A stretch of 52,548 nucleotides of DNA, from positions 1-52,548 of the forward strand of contig CAMKAT010000007.1 of assembly GCA_946410555.1 (NCBI GenBank), given 5' to 3'. This document shows positions 34,671-43,683 of this stretch, in pieces. A program made the position numbers and the translations under genes. Each line of letters starts with the position of its first letter. The stretch's first letter is position 1. The notes below the pieces were generated by a model. The model searched no databases. It saw only the letters and a list, made by a program, of their open reading frames with translations, and had not been told where the DNA came from. This stretch comes from an uncultured Caryophanales bacterium (lineage in GTDB: Bacteria > Bacillota_I > Bacilli_A > RF39 > UBA660).

Positions 34671-36044
34671 TTATGAAATTTTATCAGTTATTTCTTTAAT
34701 TTCTTTTTTTAATTGAGGGTTAGTTTTTAACTCATTTTCAACTTTATTACATCCATGTATTACTGTTGAATGGTCTTTATTAAACTCTAATCCTATTTTT
34801 TCCCATGTTTCTTCCGTTTTTATCTTACATAGGTACATTGCTATTTGTCTTGGATTATTAATTTCAGCTTTTCTTTTCTTACTTTTTAAAGTTTCAACCG
34901 TTATTCCATAATAATCTGCGACTGCTTTTTGTATCTTCCCTATTGAATTATATGAATATATGTCGTTTCCAAGCGTATCTTTAAGTGATTCTTTAGCAAA
35001 TTCTAAGTCTACCACTTCAGGATTCCACATAGACATACATGCATATAATCTATTAATTGCTCCCTCTAAGTGTCTTACATTATTAGGAGAATTTTCTGCG
35101 ATATAGTTTAATACTTCTTTTTTTATCTTTTTAGCAGCTTCATGTCCTGCTATTTTGTTTTCTAGTATTTTTATCTTTAATTCATTGTCTGGAGGATCAA
35201 TAGTTATTATTACTCCCCATGCAAATCTAGTTTTAAGTCTATCTTCAAATTCTTTTAAGTCATTCGGACTTGTATCTGATGCAATAATAATTTGTTTATC
35301 CATTTTATGAAGCTTATCGAATGTTTCTTTAAATTCGTCTTGTGTAGCCTCTTTTTTTCTTAATCTTTGGATATCATCGATTATTAATACATCTACATTT
35401 TGGTATTTTTCTCTGAAGTTTTCTAATATTTTATTTTTACTATCATCATGAGAATCACTACGATAATATTGTAAGAAGTCTTCAATAAACTCTTCACTTG
35501 TTATATATAATACCTTTTTATCTGAATTATCTACGATATAATTACCTATCGCATTCATTAAGTGAGTTTTACCTAATCCACTTTTACCATATATAAATAA
35601 AGGATTATATAAGTTTCCAGGACATTCAGCAACTTGAAGTCCTATTAATTGGGCTTGTTGATTAGTTTTACCTACTATATAGTTATCAAAAGTAAGCTTA
35701 GGATTTAAGTTTGTACCTACTCTATTTATATTTGTATCTATTGTTTCTTCTTTAATAACTGTTTTCGTTTGTTTTTTATTTTTTAATTCTTGTAGTTCTT
35801 CTTCAATACAAAGTTCTACTTCATATGGAAAATTATAAGCTTTTATTACTGATTCATTGATCAATTCCATGTATTGATTCTTTATATAATTTCTTATAAA
35901 TTCACTATCTGATTTAATAATAAGGGTATTATCAGTGATGTCATACAATTCTAGTTTTGAAAACCATGTAGTATATGAAATATTTGTTAATGATTTTTTT
36001 AGAATATCTTTAAAATTTTGGAATTTTTCATCCATTTCTTGCAT
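34671..36044 (-). CDS. dnaA: Chromosomal replication initiator DnaA
   Basis: 457 residues. Domain I (about 1-85), linker, AAA+ domain with Walker A 'IYGKSGLGKTHLMNAIG' and Walker B 'VDVLIIDDIQRL', and domain IV helix-turn-helix ending in the signature 'KDHSTVIHGCNKVE'. It binds DnaA boxes and unwinds oriC. GAGGTG precedes the ATG by eight bases. It is first in the leftward dnaA-dnaN order and flanks the predicted origin. Confidence 0.98.
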   Translation of the reverse strand: MQEMDEKFQNFKDILKKSLTNISYTTWFSKLELYDITDNTLIIKSDSEFIRNYIKNQYMELINESVIKAYNFPYEVELCIEEELQELKNKKQTKTVIKEETIDTNINRVGTNLNPKLTFDNYIVGKTNQQAQLIGLQVAECPGNLYNPLFIYGKSGLGKTHLMNAIGNYIVDNSDKKVLYITSEEFIEDFLQYYRSDSHDDSKNKILENFREKYQNVDVLIIDDIQRLRKKEATQDEFKETFDKLHKMDKQIIIASDTSPNDLKEFEDRLKTRFAWGVIITIDPPDNELKIKILENKIAGHEAAKKIKKEVLNYIAENSPNNVRHLEGAINRLYACMSMWNPEVVDLEFAKESLKDTLGNDIYSYNSIGKIQKAVADYYGITVETLKSKKRKAEINNPRQIAMYLCKIKTEETWEKIGLEFNKDHSTVIHGCNKVENELKTNPQLKKEIKEITDKIS

Positions 36045-36381
36045 GTTTTCATCACCTCGCCCCGTTTAGATTGTTTAACTAATTAAATTTTAAATCAATT
36101 TATTTTAAAAATAAATAAATACTTTTCCTGTGTTAATAAAAATGGACTTATAAACATAGTTATCCACCATTCAATTGCCTATTATATAGGATGTTATCGT
36201 ACTTTTCAACATTTTCCACAAATTATGGAATATTAATAACTTTTTTGTGTAGAAAAGTTATCAACTATGTTGTTAATTCTGTTGATAAATGGTAAAGAAT
36301 ACATTTTTTCGTATTTTTTGTTGACTTATCTTTTGTTGATATATTATAATAACCTTGCTTTCAGAAGGAGAGGAGTGTACT
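36045..36381. other. Predicted replication origin oriC (dnaA-rpmH gap)
   Basis: 337 bases without genes at the exact point where transcription switches from leftward to rightward. DnaA-box-like 9-mers: TTATAAACA (36148), TTATCCACC (36160), TTTTCCACA (36212), TTATCAACT (36258) and TGTTGATAA (36280, minus), with TGTTAATAA (36131) weaker. Several match TTATCCACA with one mismatch; none is perfect. 36061-36120 is nearly pure A/T and could be the unwinding element. The right end holds the rpmH promoter. Confidence 0.8.
36321..36350 (+). promoter_or_regulatory. Promoter of rpmH operon
   Basis: TTGACT (36321-36326), 18-base spacer, TATAAT (36345-36350), 32 bases before the rpmH start. Confidence 0.75.
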
Positions 36382-36504
36382 ATGAAAAGAACTTTTCAAC
36401 CAAATAATCGTAAAAAAGCTAAGAAACATGGTTTCTTCGCAAGAAAAAATTCTAAAATCTTAAAATCTAGAAGAGCAAAAGGACGTAAGGTACTTTGTAA
36501 ATAA
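36382..36504 (+). CDS. rpmH: 50S ribosomal protein L34
   Basis: 40 residues starting [20 protein letters not shown] and ending [12 protein letters not shown]34 is a small basic protein of the large subunit. The usual bacterial length is about 44 residues; this copy is four shorter in the middle, between '[10 protein letters not shown]' and 'KSRRAKGRK'. GGAGAGGAG precedes the ATG. First gene of the rightward rpmH-rnpA-yidC-jag group, as in nearly all bacteria. Confidence 0.97.
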   Translation: MKRTFQPNNRKKAKKHGFFARKNSKILKSRRAKGRKVLCK

Positions 36505-36507
36505 TTA

Positions 36508-36533
36508 AAGCCACTCTTAAGTGACTTTTTTTT
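36508..36533 (+). terminator. Terminator/attenuator between rpmH and rnpA
   Basis: AAGCCACT / AGTGACTT stem (one mismatch) with eight T. Probably partial, setting a higher level for rpmH than rnpA. Confidence 0.7.
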
Positions 36534-36552
36534 GTATAAAGAGGGTAGAGCT

Positions 36553-36870
36553 ATGAGAAGATATGAAATGGTAAAAAAACATTCAGATTTTGATGAGATT
36601 ATTAACAATGGTCATTATAAAAAAAATAATGGTTATATTATATATAATAAGGTTAATGATTTAACTCATACTAGATGGGGCATTGCTGTTGGTAAAAAAA
36701 TAGGGGATGCACACATCAGAAATAAAGTAAAAAGACAAGTGAGAGAGGTAGTTACCGCTAATAAAAAATTATTTAAAAATAATAGAGATTATATTATAAT
36801 AGTTAAGAAATCTGTTTTAGAGATGGATTTTGATAAAATGAATAATTTATTAGTTGAATTATTAAAATAA
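36553..36870 (+). CDS. rnpA: Ribonuclease P protein component
   Basis: 105 residues. 'MRRYEMVKKHSDFDEIINNG' start, conserved RNR motif as 'HIRNKVKRQVREV' and 'NNRDYIIIVKKSVLEMDF'. It assists RNase P RNA in trimming tRNA 5' ends. The frame is open from 36532, but ATG 36553 with GAGGGTAG upstream matches the family start. Follows rpmH as usual. Confidence 0.95.
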   Translation: MRRYEMVKKHSDFDEIINNGHYKKNNGYIIYNKVNDLTHTRWGIAVGKKIGDAHIRNKVKRQVREVVTANKKLFKNNRDYIIIVKKSVLEMDFDKMNNLLVELLK

Positions 36871-36887
36871 GTAAAGATAGGTGAATT

Positions 36888-37841
36888 ATGAACAATAAAA
36901 TAAAAAAATCACTAATAATTGCTTTAGTAGGATCTTTATTATTAACTGGATGTACTAAAACTATGGTTGATGATAATAAAAAGGCAATTATTAATAGTGG
37001 AACAGGACAAAATTTAACTTCTAATATTATTTGTCTTCCAGAAGAGGATTCTTTATTAGAACAATATAAGAATAACGAAAGTCATATGACTGTAGAATTA
37101 AGTAAACTACATAGTTGTAGTAATATGAAAATCTATGAAAAGAATTCATATGATGGATTATGGGTACAATTATTTGTAAGACCTTTAGCTTGGTTAATTA
37201 TTAAAGTAGGTAAGTTAGTTAAAAATTATGGTATTTCTGTAATGTTAATTGGATTACTTATAAGATTAATATTATTACCATTTAGTGCTAAAACAGCTAA
37301 ACAAAGTCAAAAAATGAAAGAGATTCAACCAAAATTACAAAAGATTGAAAAGAAGTATGCTGGTAAAGATGATCAAGAATCTTTAATGAAGAAGAGTCAA
37401 GAAACTATGATGCTTTATAAAGAAGCTGATATTAATCCTTTATCTTCTTGTTTAGTATCATTTATTCAATTACCTTTATTCTTAGCATTCTTAGAAGCTA
37501 TTAATAGAGTACCTGCAATTTTTGAAAATAATTTATGGGTATTCCAATTAGGTACAACTCCTATATTTGGAATTAAGAATGGAAATTATTGGTACATATT
37601 ATTAATTGTATTAATTGTATTATTTACAGCCTTAACATTCTTGTTAAGTATGGGTTCAATGTCGAGTGGTAATCCAGAACAAGAAAAGCAACAAAAATAC
37701 ATGATGTTATTTATGATTGTATTTATTGGTATTGCTTCAGTTCAATTACCAGCAGCAATTGGATTATATTGGATTGTTACTAATGCATTTGGAGTTATCC
37801 AAACTGCTATTATAAAAAAGAGAAGTGGAGAGAGTAAGTAA
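36888..37841 (+). CDS. yidC: Membrane protein insertase YidC/SpoIIIJ (lipoprotein)
   Basis: 317 residues. Lipoprotein signal peptide with lipobox 'LLLTGC' (Cys22), five membrane segments and the 60-kDa inner-membrane domain: 'GISVMLIGLLIRLILLPFSAKTAKQSQKM' carrying the hydrophilic-groove Arg, cytoplasmic coiled loop 'KEIQPKLQKIEKKYAGKDDQ', and 'LPAAIGLYWIVTNAFGVIQTAI'. It inserts membrane proteins alone or with SecYEG. GGTGA precedes the ATG. One base separates it from jag. Confidence 0.97.
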   Translation: MNNKIKKSLIIALVGSLLLTGCTKTMVDDNKKAIINSGTGQNLTSNIICLPEEDSLLEQYKNNESHMTVELSKLHSCSNMKIYEKNSYDGLWVQLFVRPLAWLIIKVGKLVKNYGISVMLIGLLIRLILLPFSAKTAKQSQKMKEIQPKLQKIEKKYAGKDDQESLMKKSQETMMLYKEADINPLSSCLVSFIQLPLFLAFLEAINRVPAIFENNLWVFQLGTTPIFGIKNGNYWYILLIVLIVLFTALTFLLSMGSMSSGNPEQEKQQKYMMLFMIVFIGIASVQLPAAIGLYWIVTNAFGVIQTAIIKKRSGESK

Positions 37842-37842
37842 T

Positions 37843-38454
37843 ATGAAAGAAACAGTGTTTAGTGGAAAAAGCTTAGAAGAAGTAAAAGATGAAGCTTTAA
37901 AGAGTTTAGGGGTTAGTGAAAGTGATGTTTACTTTTATGTAACTAAAACAAAGGGTGGCCTTCTTAAAAAAGAAGTTGTAACTCTTCATGTAATTACTAG
38001 AGATGATTTAGTAGAGTATGTAAAAGATTTCCTTAAAGGAATAACTAAAGATATGGGCTTAGATGTAAGTTTTGAATCTAAAGTTAGAGATGAACAAATT
38101 ACTATTAAGATGTATTCAGATAATAATAATATCTTAATTGGTAAAGAAGGAAAAACTTTACAAGCATTAACTACTTTAGTTAAACAAGTTATCTATAATA
38201 AGATTAATGAATATCCATATATCTTATTAGATGTTGAAAATTATAAAGAAAAGAATGAAGAAAGATTAGTTAGATCAGCTAAGAAAATTGCTAAAGAAGT
38301 TGCTAAAACTAAAGTTGAAGCTGAACTTGAAAATATGAATAGTTATCAAAGAAGACTTGTTCATAATGCTCTAACTGATTTCAAAGGTGTTTATACTGAA
38401 AGTGTTGGAGAAGAACCTAATAGACACATAGTAATTAAACCTAAAGAAGCTTAA
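37843..38454 (+). CDS. khpB: RNA-binding protein KhpB (Jag/EloR)
   Basis: 203 residues. Jag-N domain (1-50: 'FSGKSLEEVKDEALKSLGVSESDVYFYVTKTKGG'), a KH domain with 'NILIGKEGKTLQALTTLVKQVI' and a C-terminal R3H domain 'LENMNSYQRRLVHNALTDF' with 'EPNRHIVI'. KhpB with KhpA binds RNA and influences cell elongation in Gram-positives. The open frame starts at 37825, inside yidC; ATG 37843 uses GGAGAG in the yidC end. A strong terminator follows. Confidence 0.95.
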   Translation: MKETVFSGKSLEEVKDEALKSLGVSESDVYFYVTKTKGGLLKKEVVTLHVITRDDLVEYVKDFLKGITKDMGLDVSFESKVRDEQITIKMYSDNNNILIGKEGKTLQALTTLVKQVIYNKINEYPYILLDVENYKEKNEERLVRSAKKIAKEVAKTKVEAELENMNSYQRRLVHNALTDFKGVYTESVGEEPNRHIVIKPKEA

Positions 38455-38482
38455 AAAGATGGAATTTTCCATCTTTTTTTAT
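38455..38482 (+). terminator. Terminator of the rpmH-jag operon
   Basis: AAAGATGGAA / TTCCATCTTT stem directly after the jag stop, with a T-rich tail. Confidence 0.85.
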
Positions 38483-38548
38483 TTTTTTATAAAAAATTTA
38501 AAAAATTTCAAGTAATTTGAGGGGGTACCGGTAATAATATATATTAGT

Positions 38549-38563
38549 GGTATTTATAATACC
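38549..38563. promoter_or_regulatory. Candidate operator upstream of the ABC exporter
   Basis: GGTATT-TAT-AATACC, a 15-base inverted repeat about 40 bases before the -35 element. A second short palindrome TACCGGTA lies at 38526-38533. Function is inferred from position only; the remainder of 38483-38649 shows nothing else. Confidence 0.35.
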
Positions 38564-38603
38564 TATCTTAAGGAGTGGGTTATCAAATAAACAATTAATA
38601 GTA

Positions 38604-38630
38604 TTGACAATTTTATTTTTTATATATAAT
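38604..38630 (+). promoter_or_regulatory. Promoter of the ABC exporter
   Basis: Perfect TTGACA (38604-38609) and TATAAT (38625-38630), but a short spacer of 15 bases. Confidence 0.55.
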
Positions 38631-38649
38631 TATTAATTGGAGGTATTTA

Positions 38650-40383
38650 ATGAAGAAAAGTTTTAGTTATCTAAAACGTTTATGGTATTTTTTAAAAGAA
38701 GAAAAAGGGAAAATAATAGGGTTTATAATTTTTTGTTTATTGATAATTTTTATAAGTTTAATAATTCCAGTTATTGGAGCTAAGAGAATTGTATATTTAA
38801 CATCTAATCAGTATAAGCAATTATTTTATTCTTGTTTATTATTATTTATTATTAGAATTATTGATTCATTTGTTGGTTATTATAGAAATTATTTTTCTAA
38901 TAGAATATCAAGAAATGTTTTTAGAAATATGCAAAATAGTCTAGGTAAAGAAATATTAAAAATAACAACTAGTACTTTTAATAGGGAAGGATCATCTGTT
39001 TTTGTTCAAAGAATGAACGGGGATTTATCAAATATTTCTAATGGTTATAACGAAATTATATTTTCATTTACTGAAATAATAAAAGATATAGGTATATTTG
39101 TTATATTATTCTTTTATAATTATATATTTGCATTATTTGTTTTATTTTTTACAATATGTTTTTCAATATATCAAAACAAATTTTCTTCTATACAAATTAA
39201 GAAAAGAAAATTAGTAAGAGAAGAAGAGGAAAGAACTAATAGTTTCTTAAATGAACTTATTAGAGGTTCTAGAGATATTAAAGTATTAAATTCTGAAGTT
39301 AGTTTTTTAAATACTTTAGATGAAAAAGTTACAAAATTAAATGACATTAGATATAAACATAATGATTTTATAAGACTTTATAGATCACTTGATGAATTTT
39401 TATATGGTTTATACTATTTTTTAGATTATATGCTTCTTATAATTTTATTAAAAGGTAATGTTTTAAGTATTCCTATAGCTATCGTTTTATCTAATTATAG
39501 TGGTAATGTTATGTCTTTTAACAGAACTATTAGTAATTTAATTAATTATTTAAAACAATTTAATTTATGTTGTGAAAGAGTTTTTTCTATTTATGATTCT
39601 GTAGATTTTGAGAAAGAAACATGGGGAAATAAACATTTAGATAAAGTTGAAGGTAGTATAAAATTTGATAATGTATCATTTAAATATGATAATAAAAATG
39701 TATTAGATAAAATGAGTTTTGATATTAAAAGTGGTGAAACTATTGCTTTTGTTGGAAAGAGTGGAGCAGGTAAGACTACAATATTGAGTTTAATATGTAA
39801 ATTATTCAATATAGATTCAGGACATATATATTTAGATGATAATGATATATATGAGTTAGATAAAGATTCATTAAGAGGTAATATATCTATTATTACTCAA
39901 AATCCATATATATTTAATTTAAGTATTAGAGATAATTTTAGACTTATTAAATCTGATTTAAAAGAAAAGGAAATGATAACTGCTTGTAAGAAAGCTTGTT
40001 TACATGATTTTATTAAAAGCTTACCTAATGGTTATGATACTGTCGTAGGTGAAGGTGGAGTAACTCTATCTGGTGGACAAAGACAAAGACTTGCTATTGC
40101 TCGTGCGTTCGTTCAAAATACTAAACTTATATTATTTGATGAAGCAACTAGTGCATTGGATAATGAAACACAAGCTAATATTAAGAAAACTATAGATAAT
40201 ATGAAGGGTGATTTTACTATATTAATAGTAGCTCACAGATTATCTACTATTAAGAATGCAGATAGAATATTATTTGTTAGTGATGGTAAAATACTAGACA
40301 GTGGAAATCATAAATATTTATTTAATAATTGTAAAGAGTATAGACAATTATATAATAGTGAGATTATAACTAAAGAAGATTAA
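38650..40383 (+). CDS. ABC exporter half-transporter (MsbA/LmrA-like)
   Basis: 577 residues: six-helix exporter membrane domain (about 1-310) fused to an ATPase. Walker A 'GKSGAGKTT' at 369-377, signature LSGGQ at 473-477, Walker B 'LILFDEATSALD' with Asp497/Glu498, H-loop His529. All catalytic residues are intact, so a homodimer is possible. Substrate unknown (lipid, peptide or drug). It is monocistronic, with its own promoter, candidate operator and terminator, and interrupts the otherwise conserved jag-mnmE junction. Leu codon use is like its neighbours. Confidence 0.9.
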   Translation: MKKSFSYLKRLWYFLKEEKGKIIGFIIFCLLIIFISLIIPVIGAKRIVYLTSNQYKQLFYSCLLLFIIRIIDSFVGYYRNYFSNRISRNVFRNMQNSLGKEILKITTSTFNREGSSVFVQRMNGDLSNISNGYNEIIFSFTEIIKDIGIFVILFFYNYIFALFVLFFTICFSIYQNKFSSIQIKKRKLVREEEERTNSFLNELIRGSRDIKVLNSEVSFLNTLDEKVTKLNDIRYKHNDFIRLYRSLDEFLYGLYYFLDYMLLIILLKGNVLSIPIAIVLSNYSGNVMSFNRTISNLINYLKQFNLCCERVFSIYDSVDFEKETWGNKHLDKVEGSIKFDNVSFKYDNKNVLDKMSFDIKSGETIAFVGKSGAGKTTILSLICKLFNIDSGHIYLDDNDIYELDKDSLRGNISIITQNPYIFNLSIRDNFRLIKSDLKEKEMITACKKACLHDFIKSLPNGYDTVVGEGGVTLSGGQRQRLAIARAFVQNTKLILFDEATSALDNETQANIKKTIDNMKGDFTILIVAHRLSTIKNADRILFVSDGKILDSGNHKYLFNNCKEYRQLYNSEIITKED

Positions 40384-40397
40384 TATCTTCTTTTTTG
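40372..40397 (+). terminator. Terminator of the ABC exporter
   Basis: AAAGAAGAT / ATCTTCTTT stem across the stop codon, followed by T-run. Confidence 0.75.
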
Positions 40398-40413
40398 TTT
40401 TTTTATAAAAAAG

Positions 40414-40422
40414 TGATATAAT
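40414..40422 (+). promoter_or_regulatory. Extended -10 promoter of mnmE
   Basis: TGATATAAT, an extended -10 element about 29 bases before the mnmE ATG. A -35 is not obvious. Confidence 0.5.
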
Positions 40423-40450
40423 ACAATGCGTCAAGAAAGGGGTACTACTC

Positions 40451-41806
40451 ATGAATGAAAATATATGTGCAATATCCACAGCTTTAGGTGTTGGTGCTAT
40501 ATCTATTATTAGAGCAACTGGTCCTGATGCTATAGAGATAGTTAATAGTATTTTTAAAGGTAAAGATTTAACTAAAGTTGATACACATACTATTAACTAT
40601 GGTTTTATTATGGATAAAGAAGAAAAAGTAGACGAAGTATTAGTATCTATTATGAGAGCACCTCGTACTTTTACTAAAGAAGATATGGTAGAAATTAACT
40701 CTCATGGTGGTATTTCTACTACTAATAAGATACTTGAATTATTATTAGAGAATGGTTGTAGACTTGCAGAACCTGGTGAATTTACTAAGAAAGCTTTTTT
40801 AAATGGTAGAATTGACTTAGTTGAAGCTGAAGGTATTAATGATTTAATTGTTTCCCAAACTGATTCTCAAAGAAAATTTGCTATGAATAGACTAAATGGT
40901 AATTTATCTAGATTAATAAAAGAAATGAGAAAAGAAATAATGGAACTTGAAGGTAAATTAGAAGTTGCTTTTGATTATCCAGACGAAATTGAGGATGAAG
41001 AAGATATTACTTATAATGAACTTAAGAGTACTATGATTACTATTAAAGATAAGCTTACTAAATTAGTTAATTCATATAAAGATGCATCTATTATTAAAGA
41101 TGGTATTAATGTATCAATAGTTGGTAAACCAAATGTTGGTAAATCTTCAATATTAAATCATTTATTAGATCAAGATAAAGCTATTGTTACAGATATTGCT
41201 GGTACTACTAGAGATATAGTAGAAGGAACTTTAAGTTTAAATGGTATAAAACTAAATTTAACTGATACTGCAGGTATTAGAGAAACTGATGATTTAGTAG
41301 AATCAATTGGGGTTAAAAAGAGTTTAGATATTATTAATAATTCTGATTTGGTTATTTTTGTTTTAAATAACTCTGAAGTATTAACTAAAGAAGAATTAGA
41401 TTTAATTAATAAAACAAATGTCGAAAAGATAGTTATTATTAACAAATGTGATTTAGAGTCTAAGATTGATTATAGTTTACTTGATGATATTCCATATATT
41501 AAAGGTAATACTATGGATGCTAATGGATTAGATGAATTAAAAACAAGAATTATTAGTATGTTTAATTTAGAAAAAATTAATAGTTCTGACTTTAACTATA
41601 TTTCTAATGCAAGAGAACTTTCTTTAGTTAAGAAAGCTTTAGATGTAGTTAGTGAATCTATAGATAATTTAAATGCTACACTTCCATTTGAGATTGTAGC
41701 TGATGATTTAAGAGTATCTTATGTTGCTTTAGGTGAAATTATAGGTGAAACTTATAATGAAGATATATTAGATGAGATATTCTCTAAATTTTGTGTAGGA
41801 AAGTAG
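40451..41806 (+). CDS. mnmE: tRNA modification GTPase MnmE (TrmE)
   Basis: 451 residues. Folate-binding N-terminal domain ('ICAISTALGVGAISIIRATG'), G domain with G1 'GKPNVGKSS' at 225-233, 'DIAGTTRDIVEG', 'DTAGIRET', 'INKCDL', and C-terminal 'FCVGK' with the functional Cys. With MnmG it makes cmnm5-uridine at wobble U34. A ribosome-binding site AAAGGGG precedes the ATG. The mnmG site AGGTGG overlaps its stop codon. Confidence 0.98.
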   Translation: MNENICAISTALGVGAISIIRATGPDAIEIVNSIFKGKDLTKVDTHTINYGFIMDKEEKVDEVLVSIMRAPRTFTKEDMVEINSHGGISTTNKILELLLENGCRLAEPGEFTKKAFLNGRIDLVEAEGINDLIVSQTDSQRKFAMNRLNGNLSRLIKEMRKEIMELEGKLEVAFDYPDEIEDEEDITYNELKSTMITIKDKLTKLVNSYKDASIIKDGINVSIVGKPNVGKSSILNHLLDQDKAIVTDIAGTTRDIVEGTLSLNGIKLNLTDTAGIRETDDLVESIGVKKSLDIINNSDLVIFVLNNSEVLTKEELDLINKTNVEKIVIINKCDLESKIDYSLLDDIPYIKGNTMDANGLDELKTRIISMFNLEKINSSDFNYISNARELSLVKKALDVVSESIDNLNATLPFEIVADDLRVSYVALGEIIGETYNEDILDEIFSKFCVGK

Positions 41807-41814
41807 GTGGAAAT

Positions 41815-43674
41815 ATGAAATATGATGTAATTGTTGTTGGTGGTGGACATGCAGGATGTGAAGCAGCTAATGCTGCAGCAAAACAAGGAGTAAAAACATT
41901 ACTAGTTACTTCTAATATGAAGAATATTGCTGATATGCCATGTAATCCATCTATTGGAGGAACTGCTAAAGGTATTGTAGTTAGAGAAATCGATGCTTTA
42001 GGTGGTTTAATGGGTAGAGTAGCTGATAAGTCGCACTTACAAATAAAGATGTTAAACTCAGGTAAAGGACCTGCTGTTAAGAGTTTAAGAGCTCAAGGAG
42101 ATAAGGTTATTTATCCTAAAAATATGTTAAAAGAATTAAATTCTATTGAATCATTAGATATTATGGAAGCTATGATTGAAGATTTAATTGTTGAAGATAA
42201 TACAATCAAAGGTGTTATTACTGATGAAGGAAAAGAAATTATGTGTGAAGCACTAGTATTAACTACTGGTACTTACCTTAAGAGTAAAATTTTAGTAGGT
42301 GAAACACATAAATTCGAAGGACCTCATGGAGAAGTTAGTTCAAAACATTTATCTGATAAATTAAGAGACTTAGGTATTGAAATTCAAAGATTAAAAACTG
42401 GAACACCTCAAAGAATTGATCCAGATACTGTAGATTTTTCAGTATTAACTCCTGAATATGGAGATTCAACTCCATGGACTTTCTCATTTGATATTGAACC
42501 TCAATATGAAATAGATAAACAAAGATTATGTTATTTAGTTTATACAAATGAAGAAACTCATAAGATTATTAGAGATAATTTAAGTAGAAGTGCTATGTAT
42601 GGTGGTTATGCTGAGGGTATTGGACCTAGATATTGTCCTTCGATTGAAGATAAAGTTGTTAGATTTGCTGATAAAGAAAGACATCAATTATTCTTAGAAC
42701 CTGAAAGTGATTATTATCCTGACCTTTATTTACAAGGTTTTTCTACATCAATGCCTATTGATGTACAAGAAAAGATGGTACATTCATTACATGGCTTAGA
42801 AAATGCAAAGATATTAAAGTATGCATATGCTATTGAATATGATGCAATTAATCCACTACAAATGTATCCAAGTGAAGAATCTAAAGTAATTAAGAATCTT
42901 TATACTGCTGGACAAATTAATGGTACTTCTGGTTATGAAGAAGCTGCCGGACAAGGACTTATTGCTGGTATTAATGCTGGTTTAAGAGTTAGAGGTAAAG
43001 ATCCTCTTATCTTAAAGAGAAATGAATCTTATATTGGAGTTCTTTTAGATGATTTAACTACTAAAGGTACTAAAGAACCTTATAGATTACTTACTTCAAG
43101 AGCAGAATATAGACTTATTTTAAGACATGATAATGCTGATTTAAGATTGAGAGATTATGGATATCAAGTAGGTATTATCTCTCAAGAACAAAAAGACAGA
43201 TTAGATCTTAAAAGAAAACATATTAATGATTTAATTGAAAACTTAAAGAATTTTAGAGTTACTCCTAAGAATCAATCTGAAGAATTAGTAGAAGCTATTG
43301 GTGAATTAAATAATGGTGAATCATTATATGATTTACTTAAGAGACCTGAAGTTAAAATTAATGATTTAGTTACTTATTTAGAAGAAGAGTATTCTAAAGA
43401 AATTCAAGAAATCGTAGAAGTTCAAGTTAAATATGAAGGCTATATTAATAAAACTTTAAAAGAAGTTGAAAGAATGCTTAAACTTGAAGATAAAAAGATT
43501 CCTGAAGATATAGATTATGATAAAGTTAATAACTTAGCTAGTGAAGCAAGACAAAAGTTAAAACAAGTAAGACCTTTAACTATTGCACAAGCTACAAGAA
43601 TTTCAGGTGTTAACCCTGCAGATATAAGTATTTTAACTGTATATTTAAAGAAAGAATATGCTAATCAAGATTAA
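41815..43674 (+). CDS. mnmG: tRNA uridine 5-carboxymethylaminomethyl modification enzyme MnmG (GidA)
   Basis: 619 residues. FAD-binding 'VIVVGGGHAGCEAANAAA' at the N-terminus, 'PCNPSIGGTAKG', 'GTYLKSKILVGE', 'AIEYDAINPLQMYPSEESK' and C-terminal 'RPLTIAQATRISGVNPADISIL' (MnmE/tRNA contact domain). Partner of MnmE. The frame is open from 41791 inside mnmE; ATG 41815 with AGGTGG upstream is the conserved start. Nine bases before rsmG. Confidence 0.98.
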   Translation: MKYDVIVVGGGHAGCEAANAAAKQGVKTLLVTSNMKNIADMPCNPSIGGTAKGIVVREIDALGGLMGRVADKSHLQIKMLNSGKGPAVKSLRAQGDKVIYPKNMLKELNSIESLDIMEAMIEDLIVEDNTIKGVITDEGKEIMCEALVLTTGTYLKSKILVGETHKFEGPHGEVSSKHLSDKLRDLGIEIQRLKTGTPQRIDPDTVDFSVLTPEYGDSTPWTFSFDIEPQYEIDKQRLCYLVYTNEETHKIIRDNLSRSAMYGGYAEGIGPRYCPSIEDKVVRFADKERHQLFLEPESDYYPDLYLQGFSTSMPIDVQEKMVHSLHGLENAKILKYAYAIEYDAINPLQMYPSEESKVIKNLYTAGQINGTSGYEEAAGQGLIAGINAGLRVRGKDPLILKRNESYIGVLLDDLTTKGTKEPYRLLTSRAEYRLILRHDNADLRLRDYGYQVGIISQEQKDRLDLKRKHINDLIENLKNFRVTPKNQSEELVEAIGELNNGESLYDLLKRPEVKINDLVTYLEEEYSKEIQEIVEVQVKYEGYINKTLKEVERMLKLEDKKIPEDIDYDKVNNLASEARQKLKQVRPLTIAQATRISGVNPADISILTVYLKKEYANQD

Positions 43675-43683
43675 GAGGTATTT

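Noticed and set aside
36396..36608. Leftward 70-codon frame over rpmH-rnpA
   Set aside because: Antisense to the unmistakable L34 gene and the start of rnpA.
37825..37842. Earlier start for jag inside yidC
   Set aside because: The conserved Jag-N domain begins at the ATG at 37843, which has GGAGAG upstream.
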